Below, piece after piece: positions 6,995 through 12,142 of a stretch of DNA of 12,142 bases (position 1 is the first letter of the stretch; each line of letters opens with the position of its first letter). Source of the stretch: Bacillota bacterium (lineage in GTDB: Bacteria > Bacillota > Clostridia > Clostridiales > Clostridiaceae); contig JAEZKY010000159.1 of the NCBI GenBank assembly GCA_023435985.1, positions 1 through 12,142 on the forward strand. Reading direction: 5' to 3'. The notes under the pieces are model-generated. The model searched no databases. It was not told the origin of the DNA and worked only from the letters and a program-made list of their open reading frames with translations. The position numbers and the translations under genes are program-made.

Positions 6995-7028
6995 ATAATA
7001 AGGAGGTTTTTAGTAACCTCCTTATTAT
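6995..7028 (+). promoter_or_regulatory. Intercistronic stem-loop with a sequestered Shine-Dalgarno sequence
   Basis: Fourteen perfect base pairs, ATAATAAGGAGGTT with AACCTCCTTATTAT, enclose a six-base loop eight bases after the binding-protein stop. No T tract follows, so it is probably not a full terminator. Stems at this place in ABC operons usually protect the 3' end of the binding-protein message so that it outnumbers the permease. The left arm contains a complete AAGGAGGT, held in the stem and with no start codon at the right distance. Confidence 0.75.
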
Positions 7029-7073
7029 AATGTAATAGTGGTAAAATATATTTTTTGTGAGGTGAAAAATAAT

Positions 7074-7880
7074 ATGACATCAAATTTACCAGAAGGATTT
7101 TTTCAGTGGGTCTGGTTTTTATTACAGCAATATGGAAGTGTGTTTGTGCAAGGAGCATTATATACACTTTTAATTGCGATAATTGGTACAATAGCCGGAT
7201 GTATTATAGGTCTTCTTGTAGGAATTGTAAAGACTATTGAGATAAATCCAGAGGATAATTTAATAAAAAAAGTGATTCTAAAATGTATACAATGTTTATT
7301 ATCTGCCTATGTGGAATTTTTTAGAGGCACACCAATGATAGTGCAGGCTATGGTTATATATTATGGTGCAATGGAAGTATTTAATATAGATATGTCTCCA
7401 TTATCTGCAGGATTATTAGTTGTTTCAATTAATACAGGTGCTTATATGGCAGAAACTGTTCGTGGAGGAATCGCTTCAATTGATACTGGGCAGACAGAAG
7501 GCGCAAAGGCAATTGGAATGACACATTTTCAAACTATGTTATATATAGTTTTACCACAAACTTTGCGTAACATCATGCCTCAAATAGGTAATAATCTAAT
7601 TATAAATATTAAAGATACATCTGTTTTGAATGTAATATCTGTAACAGAATTATTCTTTTCAGGTAAATCTGCAATTGGTACATATTATAAGTATTTTGAA
7701 GTGTTTTTTATAATATGTATTATTTATCTTGTCATAAATCTTACAGTTTCTAGAATATTACGTTTTATAGAAAAGAAGATGGATGGACCAGATAGTTACA
7801 AGTTAATAACAAGTGATTATATGTCAGGAGAGATTACTGAGAATAGTTCAGTTATGAAATTAAAGGGAGGGAAACAATAA
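7074..7880 (+). CDS. Polar amino acid ABC transporter permease (HisM/GlnP type)
   Basis: A 268-residue inner-membrane protein that forms the translocation pore, probably as a homodimer since only one permease gene is present. After a short amphipathic start, hydrophobic helices begin at about residue 20 (VFVQGALYTLLIAIIGTIAGCIIGLLVGIV). The family motif FFRGTPMIVQ is near 84-93. The EAA loop that contacts the ATPase reads EGAKAIGMTHFQTMLYIVLPQTLRNIMPQIGN. A final helix covers about 215-235, and the last 30 residues are polar. ATG 7074 is chosen over GTG 7038 because GAGGTG precedes it by about nine bases. The stop codon TAA shares its last A with the ATG of the ATPase gene (TAATG), indicating translational coupling. 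Confidence 0.93.
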   Translation: MTSNLPEGFFQWVWFLLQQYGSVFVQGALYTLLIAIIGTIAGCIIGLLVGIVKTIEINPEDNLIKKVILKCIQCLLSAYVEFFRGTPMIVQAMVIYYGAMEVFNIDMSPLSAGLLVVSINTGAYMAETVRGGIASIDTGQTEGAKAIGMTHFQTMLYIVLPQTLRNIMPQIGNNLIINIKDTSVLNVISVTELFFSGKSAIGTYYKYFEVFFIICIIYLVINLTVSRILRFIEKKMDGPDSYKLITSDYMSGEITENSSVMKLKGGKQ

Positions 7881-8644
7881 TGGAAGCAGCAGGGAATATA
7901 AGTAGTAATTTTCCTATATTAGAAATCAATCATTTAGGAAAAAGCTTTGGAAAAAATGAAGTATTAAAAGATATTGATTTTAAAATAAACCAAAGAGATG
8001 TTGTTTGTATTATTGGTGCATCAGGCTCAGGAAAATCAACACTTCTCAGATGTATAAACATGTTGGAAACTGCAACTTCAGGGGAAATATTACATGATAA
8101 AGAAAATATATTAAGTAAACGTAAAGAAATAACAAAGTATAGAGCAAAGGTCGGAATGGTATTTCAGCAGTTTAACTTATTTAGTAATATGACAGTACTT
8201 GAAAATTGTATGATTGGAGTTACTAAAGTTTTAAAAAAAGATAAGGAATATGCAAAGGATATTTCTATGAAATATTTAAAAAAAGTAGGGATGGCTCCAT
8301 ATATTAATGCAAAGCCGCATCAGCTTTCAGGTGGGCAAAAGCAGCGTGTAGCTATTGCCCGTGCTTTAGCTATGGAACCAGAAGTATTGTTATTTGATGA
8401 ACCAACAAGTGCTTTGGATCCTGAAATGGTAGGAGAAGTTCTATCAGTTATGCGTGAATTGGCTAAAGAAGGAATGACAATGATTATAGTTACTCATGAA
8501 ATGGCTTTTGCAAGAGATGTATCTACTAGAACAGTATTTATGGAAAAAGGGGTTATTGTTGAGGATGATACTCCAGAAGTGATATTTAATAATCCTAAAA
8601 ATAAACGTACACGTGAATTTTTAAGTAGATTTATGGAAAGATAA
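7880..8644 (+). CDS. Polar amino acid ABC transporter ATP-binding protein
   Basis: A 254-residue cytoplasmic ATPase that drives the importer formed with the lipoprotein and permease upstream. All motifs are intact: Walker A GASGSGKST (46-54), Q-loop VFQQFNLF with Q96/Q97, signature LSGGQKQRVAIARALA (from 149), Walker B VLLFDEP (169-175), D-loop SALD, and H-loop VTHEM with His206. The spacing and sequence are those of the GlnQ/HisP group. The ATG overlaps the permease stop by one base, and AGGGAGGG lies eight bases before it. The N-terminus is about 10 residues longer than typical GlnQ before the first strand (ILEINHLGKSF). The operon ends at the stem-loop at 8678. Confidence 0.95.
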   Translation: MEAAGNISSNFPILEINHLGKSFGKNEVLKDIDFKINQRDVVCIIGASGSGKSTLLRCINMLETATSGEILHDKENILSKRKEITKYRAKVGMVFQQFNLFSNMTVLENCMIGVTKVLKKDKEYAKDISMKYLKKVGMAPYINAKPHQLSGGQKQRVAIARALAMEPEVLLFDEPTSALDPEMVGEVLSVMRELAKEGMTMIIVTHEMAFARDVSTRTVFMEKGVIVEDDTPEVIFNNPKNKRTREFLSRFMER

Positions 8645-8677
8645 AATTTAATTAAGGTGCAAAAATGTATTTTTTAG

Positions 8678-8730
8678 GCACAATATAGCAGATGGGCATA
8701 AAAGTAATCTTACTATATTGTGCTATTTTT
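8678..8730 (+). terminator. Terminator of the amino acid ABC operon
   Basis: GCACAATATAG (8678-8688) pairs perfectly with CTATATTGTGC (8713-8723). An inner AGAT / ATCT (8690-8693 with 8707-8710) extends the stem after a small bulge, and TATTTTTATTTT follows. It also lies after the convergent ABC-2 permease gene and may end that transcript weakly. GTGC at 8657-8660 could instead pair with GCAC 8678-8681. Confidence 0.8.
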
Positions 8731-8786
8731 ATTTTAAATCATTAGCTTCTAAATAAAAGATGTAAATGCAAGTTATTAAATTAGTA

Positions 8787-9599
8787 TTATTCTAAATTTA
8801 ATTTATTCTTTAATATATAATTGGTTATTATAAAGTAAACCATGAAGAAAATGAAATTAAAGATTATTATTAATATCATAATTAAATTAATAGAGCCAAT
8901 GGATTCGATATGAAGGTTTCTCAAGTTTGATAATGAAAATGCTATTCCTATAGTAGAGGAAATTGCAGCTGCAATTAAGTTTAAAACAATAAATGCGCCA
9001 AAGGAATAAAGTATTTTATGCTTATTAAATAAATGTCCAATTGATATAGAAGCATATATCATGCAAACGAATTTTGCAAGCTGCATTAAAGCAGCAATAA
9101 TTACTTCTAGTATTATTATATAAGTTTGAATACCAAATTCCTTGTAAGCTTCTGAAAGAGCTCTAAAAAAATCACTGAAAAACCTGCCAAATGCTCCAGG
9201 GTCAAAAGCCATAATAATAATTGAAAGTATAGCTACAATTCCACTTATTATATTCCAAAATGTTGCAATTGAAAGTTTGCTTACAATGTTTGCAGTAGTG
9301 CTCACAGGAAGAGTATTCATTAAATATCCCTGATCTCCAAGTAAGTTCCTATAAAATCTTTGAACTATTACAAAGAAAGTAACTATGAAAACAGCGGCCA
9401 TTGTACATCCATATGCGAAGGCACTAAGTATGAATGGAATTGAACCGAAGCCTCCAAGACCTAAATTTTCAAGCTTAGCAGATAAGCCAGTTTCTAAAAA
9501 AATCTTATTTATAATAGCAAATGCTAACAGTGCAAGATATGGTGGTATAAGGGTTCTGCCTGTTGCCTTTATTTCATATTTCATTAGTTTACCTAACAT
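8787..9599 (-). CDS. ABC-2-type permease of a YtrA-regulated exporter
   Basis: A 270-residue integral membrane protein with six predicted helices, at about 18-36, 56-79, 111-131, 159-184, 197-221 and 236-262. Between helices 2 and 3 it has the block FYRNLLGDQGYLMNTLPVS, common in Firmicutes ABC-2 permeases that accompany GntR/YtrA regulators. It should form the membrane channel for the ATPase encoded just upstream. Its ATG overlaps the end of that gene by seven bases, with AGGGAGGT as ribosome binding site, so the two are translationally coupled. Exporters with this arrangement usually respond to cell-wall antibiotics or antimicrobial peptides. The substrate here is unknown. Confidence 0.85.
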   Translation of the reverse strand: MLGKLMKYEIKATGRTLIPPYLALLAFAIINKIFLETGLSAKLENLGLGGFGSIPFILSAFAYGCTMAAVFIVTFFVIVQRFYRNLLGDQGYLMNTLPVSTTANIVSKLSIATFWNIISGIVAILSIIIMAFDPGAFGRFFSDFFRALSEAYKEFGIQTYIIILEVIIAALMQLAKFVCMIYASISIGHLFNKHKILYSFGAFIVLNLIAAAISSTIGIAFSLSNLRNLHIESIGSINLIMILIIIFNFIFFMVYFIITNYILKNKLNLE

Positions 9600-10372
9600 T
9601 TAAATACCTCCCTAAATAGAGCATCAACACTCTTTCCTTCTTTTTCTCTAATTTCATCAACACTTTTAGTCAAAACTATATTTCCATATGAAATAAATAT
9701 CACATCATCTAATATTCTTTCAATATCGGAAATAAGATGAGTAGAGATAATAATAGTAGCATTTTCGTTATAATTAGTAATTATGGTGTTTAAAATATAA
9801 TCTCTGGCAGCAGGATCAACACCAGCTATAGGTTCATCTAATAAATATAAATCGGCTTCTCTGCTCATAACTAGAATAAGCTGAACTTTTTCCTTTGTTC
9901 CTTTAGACATAGTTTTTAGCTTGTCATTAGGATTAATATTTAATTTCTCAAGCATGCTGTAAGCTTTCTCTGGATTGAAATTTTCATAAAAGTCTTGAAA
10001 AAATTCTATAATATCAGAAACTTTCATCCAATCATTTAAATAAGTTCTTTCGGGTAAATATGAAACTATTTTTTTGGTTTCTATCCCAGGTTTAATTCCA
10101 TTTATTAATATTTCTCCACTTGATGGAGTTAATAATCCATTTGCAAGTTTTATAAGAGTGCTTTTACCGCTGCCATTTGGCCCTAAAAGACCAATAATTT
10201 TTCCTCGCCCAATTGTTAGATTTATGTCTTTTAAAGCATCTGCATTAGCAAAACTTTTAGCTAAATTTTTGCATTCTAAAATAGGGTTATTATTCATGCT
10301 ATTCTTTGTAAGAGTAGACTCTGTAGCAGTTTCAGTAAGAGCATACAATTCTTTATTGTTAGCATTATCCAT
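9593..10372 (-). CDS. ABC transporter ATPase, YtrB/CcmA-like
   Basis: A 259-residue cytoplasmic ATPase. Walker A GPNGSGKST is at 64-72, Walker B LYLLDEP starts at 175, D-loop GVD at 184-186, and the H-loop ISTHL has His212. The signature is MSKGTKEKVQLIL instead of LSGGQ, and the Q-loop position reads YLPERTYLND. Both deviations are typical of the YtrB group and do not suggest a dead enzyme. The first 28 residues (many Asn, Thr, Glu) lie before the usual start of the domain (ILECKNLAKSF). I keep ATG 10372 because AAGGAG precedes it and the gene overlaps the GntR stop by one base (TAATG); the internal Met at 26 has no good ribosome binding site. It pairs with the permease downstream. Confidence 0.9.
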   Translation of the reverse strand: MDNANNKELYALTETATESTLTKNSMNNNPILECKNLAKSFANADALKDINLTIGRGKIIGLLGPNGSGKSTLIKLANGLLTPSSGEILINGIKPGIETKKIVSYLPERTYLNDWMKVSDIIEFFQDFYENFNPEKAYSMLEKLNINPNDKLKTMSKGTKEKVQLILVMSREADLYLLDEPIAGVDPAARDYILNTIITNYNENATIIISTHLISDIERILDDVIFISYGNIVLTKSVDEIREKEGKSVDALFREVFKC

Positions 10373-10740
10373 TATTTCATCTCCTTTGATATGACTTTAA
10401 TAAGTTCTATAGTTTCATTTTTTGTATATCCGATTTTCTCCATATTATAAAGAAAGTTTTGAATCTGGTCTTTTGCTAAACCGTTCTTTATATCTTTAAT
10501 CATATTAATATCCTCCGTAATAAATCTGCCGCTTGTTCGCTGGCTAAATACTAGGCCTGTTCTTTCTAATGCTGTAAGCGCTTTTTGCATTGTGTTTGGA
10601 TTAACCGATGCCTCGCTTGCAATATCCCTAACTGATGGTAATTTTTCACCAGCTTTATATATGCCTGAAACAATTCTAAGTTGTATTTGTTCCATCAGTT
10701 GTATATAAATTGGTTTGTCATCATTAAAATTCCATGACAT
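10372..10740 (-). CDS. GntR-family regulator, YtrA subfamily
   Basis: A 122-residue DNA-binding protein with an N-terminal GntR winged helix and only a short helical tail, the hallmark of the YtrA subfamily. It begins with the family signature (W/F)NFNDDKPIYIQLMEQI. The helix-turn-helix region is GEKLPSVRDIASEASVNPNTMQKALTALERTGLV (31-64), and the wing is FSQRTSGRFI. The tail (about 80-122) would form the dimerisation helices. AAAGGAG (10754-10748) is seven bases before ATG 10740. It is the first gene of a coupled operon with an ABC ATPase and permease, and a large inverted repeat covers the promoter. It probably represses its own operon until an inducer, perhaps envelope stress, acts. Confidence 0.92.
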   Translation of the reverse strand: MSWNFNDDKPIYIQLMEQIQLRIVSGIYKAGEKLPSVRDIASEASVNPNTMQKALTALERTGLVFSQRTSGRFITEDINMIKDIKNGLAKDQIQNFLYNMEKIGYTKNETIELIKVISKEMK

Positions 10741-10768
10741 ATTTTCACTCCTTTGTAAACTTCATTAA

Positions 10769-10804
10769 TGTATTATTGTATTAAGAATATAATACAATAA
10801 TACA
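10769..10804. promoter_or_regulatory. Perfect 15+6+15 inverted repeat, probable operator of the GntR/ABC operon
   Basis: TGTATTATTGTATTA (10769-10783), six bases, then its exact reverse complement TAATACAATAATACA (10790-10804). Each arm holds TGTATTA twice, so four half-sites are present, in an inner and an outer pair. The right arm includes the whole -10 box. This fits an operator for a dimeric GntR/YtrA protein, possibly two dimers. That the encoded regulator binds here is inference from position. Confidence 0.82.
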
Positions 10805-10825
10805 ACTATAAATATTTCTTGTCAA
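10797..10825 (-). promoter_or_regulatory. Sigma-A promoter of the GntR/ABC operon
   Basis: On the minus strand, TTGACA (10825-10820), a 17-base spacer and TATTAT (10802-10797). Transcription would start near 10790, inside the inverted repeat, with a leader of about 50 bases to the GntR start. Confidence 0.88.
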
Positions 10826-10866
10826 TAGATGAGATTTTATTTTTTTAAATTAGTAGGAAAGTAATG

Positions 10867-10893
10867 TGTAAAATGGAAGTGAAATATTTTACA
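10867..10893. repeat. Eight-base inverted repeat between divergent promoters
   Basis: TGTAAAAT (10867-10874) and ATTTTACA (10886-10893) with an 11-base spacer. It lies between the GntR operon promoter and the chemoreceptor promoter, about 20 bases upstream of the proposed -35 of the latter. It could be a regulator site, but its AT-rich composition makes chance plausible. Confidence 0.35.
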
Positions 10894-10912
10894 AAAATTA
10901 ATATAGTCTTAT

Positions 10913-10939
10913 TAAGGCAATAGCGTAAGTAATCGATAA
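10913..10939 (+). promoter_or_regulatory. Sigma-D (sigma-28) type promoter of the chemoreceptor gene
   Basis: TAAG (10913-10916), exactly 15 bases, then ATCGATAA (10932-10939). The motility sigma factor consensus in Firmicutes is TAAA-N15-GCCGATAA, so 3 of 4 and 6 of 8 positions match with exact spacing. I find no good sigma-A promoter in the same place. Control by the motility sigma factor fits a chemotaxis gene. Confidence 0.5.
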
Positions 10940-11001
10940 TTAATTTATACTTATAAATTGAAAAGCAAATATGAGTGATATATTTAGAGAGGATGAATTT
11001 T

Positions 11002-12048
11002 ATGATAAAATTGTTAGAAAATAATGAACTAGACATGGAGGCGCTTGAGATAAAAGATATAATTGATATTAAGTTATTACAAAAGTTTCAGGATGATTTT
11101 GCTTTCGCAATGAATTGTGCAAGCGTAACTGTTGATAAGGAAGGTAATCCGGTAACTAATCCAAGCAGCTATACAAGATTTTGTGATAAATTTGTTCATT
11201 CAACAAAAAAAGGGGATGATAGATGTGCAGCTTCACATAAGAGAATGGGTGAAGAAGCAGCTAGAACGGGCAAACCTTTTGTAGGGGCATGTCATGCAGG
11301 CCTTGTAGATTTTGCGGCACCAATTATAATAGAAGGAAAACTAATTGGTACGGTATTAGGTGGACAAATGTTAACTCAGTCACCTAATGATCAAGAATTC
11401 ATTCAAATTGCAAAAGAGATAGATGTAAATCCAGACTCAATAGTAGAATCAGTTCATGAAGTTAATGTAGTTGAGATGAAGCATATAGAAGCAGCTGCGG
11501 ATGTATTATCCTTAGTAGTAAATTCATTAGCTAAAAACGGACATAATCAAATTCAATTAGATTTGGTATCGAAAAGACTAGCAAATAACTTTATGCAGGT
11601 ATCTGCTACAGTGGAAGAGCTTTCAGCATCTGCAACTAGTATTTCTTCTCAACAAGAAGAGCTAAATGGTGAAATTACGCAGGTAGGTGAAATAGCAAAA
11701 CAAATTAATAGTATACTTGATGCAATAAATAATATAGCTGCTCAAACAAAGATGCTTGGACTTAATGCATCTATTGAGGCTGCACGTGCAGGAGAGGTAG
11801 GTAAAGGCTTTTCAGTTGTTGCAAAAGAAATAAAAAATTTAGCGGAAAATTCAAAAGAAACAGCAAAGAGCATTGCAGATTTAACAACTAAAATACAAGA
11901 TTCAGTTGAAGGCACTGTAAAAAACTCTAAGATAACACTAGAAACAAGTAAAGAACAATCAAAGGCTATGGAAGTGGTAAGTGAAAATATTCAGGATTCT
12001 GTACATATTGTAGATCAATTAGTAGAATTGATGGAAAGTTTAAAATAA
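11002..12048 (+). CDS. Soluble methyl-accepting chemotaxis protein with PocR sensory domain
   Basis: A 348-residue cytoplasmic receptor without any membrane segment. Residues about 24-175 are a PocR sensory domain: DFAFAMNCASVTVD, FCDKF (Cys61), DDRCAASH (Cys75), VGACHAGLVDFAAPIIIEGKLIGTVLGGQ (Cys97, His98), then a helical exit. The three cysteines are typical of PocR domains. Residues about 195-348 are a short MCP signalling coiled coil whose tip, QTKMLGLNASIEAARAGEVGKGFSVVAKEIKNLAE, docks CheA and CheW. Both arms flanking the tip are short, as in compact cytosolic receptors. I choose ATG 11002 because GAGAGG lies nine bases upstream; in-frame ATG 10975 and 10993 lack a spaced site. A sigma-D-like promoter precedes the gene. 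It should report an intracellular signal to the flagellar system; the ligand is unknown. Confidence 0.92.
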   Translation: MIKLLENNELDMEALEIKDIIDIKLLQKFQDDFAFAMNCASVTVDKEGNPVTNPSSYTRFCDKFVHSTKKGDDRCAASHKRMGEEAARTGKPFVGACHAGLVDFAAPIIIEGKLIGTVLGGQMLTQSPNDQEFIQIAKEIDVNPDSIVESVHEVNVVEMKHIEAAADVLSLVVNSLAKNGHNQIQLDLVSKRLANNFMQVSATVEELSASATSISSQQEELNGEITQVGEIAKQINSILDAINNIAAQTKMLGLNASIEAARAGEVGKGFSVVAKEIKNLAENSKETAKSIADLTTKIQDSVEGTVKNSKITLETSKEQSKAMEVVSENIQDSVHIVDQLVELMESLK

Positions 12049-12068
12049 ATATAAGTAAATATTTATTT
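12043..12068 (+). terminator. AT-only stem-loop at the chemoreceptor stop
   Basis: AAATAAATAT (12043-12052) pairs with ATATTTATTT (12059-12068) around a six-base loop and overlaps the stop codon. With no G-C pairs and no T run after it, it would be a poor terminator. The remaining bases to 12142 hold no supported gene. Confidence 0.25.
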
Positions 12069-12142
12069 GAAGGAGCTGTTGCAGTAAGAAATTAATAAAT
12101 ATATTCTTTTGAAATTTAATAATCTAATGCAATATATTGTGG

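Noticed and set aside
6153..8644. Assigning the ABC importer firmly to lysine because lysP is adjacent
   Set aside because: Its leader has no L box, and the binding-site residues cannot be tied to one amino acid by eye.
9385..9603. Plus-strand open frame of 72 codons over the ABC-2 permease gene
   Set aside because: It is a shadow of the minus-strand gene; the translation is proline- and lysine-rich with no motif.
10074..10394. Plus-strand open frame of 106 codons opposite the ABC ATPase gene
   Set aside because: The minus strand carries clear Walker A coding here, and this frame is only its mirror.
12069..12142. AAGGAG at about 12070 as the ribosome binding site of another gene
   Set aside because: No ATG, GTG or TTG at a suitable distance opens a frame before the window ends.

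Overview
The window looks like chromosomal DNA of a low-GC Gram-positive anaerobe, most likely a Clostridium. The reasons are very AT-rich DNA, strong AGGAGG-type ribosome binding sites, consensus sigma-A promoters with 17-base spacers, an L-box lysine riboswitch, a YtrA-type GntR/ABC operon and a soluble PocR-type chemoreceptor. The species call is inference; no rRNA or other marker gene is present.

Layout. Positions 1-683 hold a (TA)12 tract and a decayed fragment of a starch-binding (CBM21/CBM53-like) protein, followed by DNA without a supported gene. Positions 684-3956 hold a MarR-family regulator and, in the same direction, an 851-residue PEP-synthase-like phosphotransferase. Its domain order (ATP-grasp, long central domain, C-terminal phosphohistidine domain, no PEP/pyruvate TIM barrel) is that of rifampin phosphotransferase, not of true PEP synthase. 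Two related palindromes, one at the marR start point and one in front of the phosphotransferase gene, suggest that the MarR protein controls both. On the minus strand, 4059-5892 is a lysine permease gene (lysP) with a complete regulatory leader: consensus promoter, lysine riboswitch and terminator. Divergent from it, 6023-8730 is a three-gene polar amino acid ABC importer (lipoprotein, permease, ATPase). It has a perfect consensus promoter, an unassigned attenuator-like terminator in the leader and a strong stem-loop between the first two genes. On the minus strand, 10825 down to 8787 is a translationally coupled operon: YtrA-like GntR repressor, ABC ATPase and ABC-2 permease, with a 15+6+15 perfect inverted repeat over its promoter. 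The window ends with a soluble PocR-domain methyl-accepting chemotaxis protein (11002-12048) preceded by a sigma-D-like promoter.

How the parts work together. Two neighbouring uptake systems bring in amino acids. One is lysine-specific and switched by lysine itself. The other has unknown specificity, possibly cationic amino acids by association. The MarR/phosphotransferase pair and the YtrA-like operon both resemble inducible responses to small molecules or envelope-active antibiotics. I find no transposase, CRISPR array, tRNA or rRNA. The strongest candidates for something undescribed are the MarR-controlled phosphotransferase of unknown substrate and the unassigned attenuator ahead of the amino acid ABC operon.
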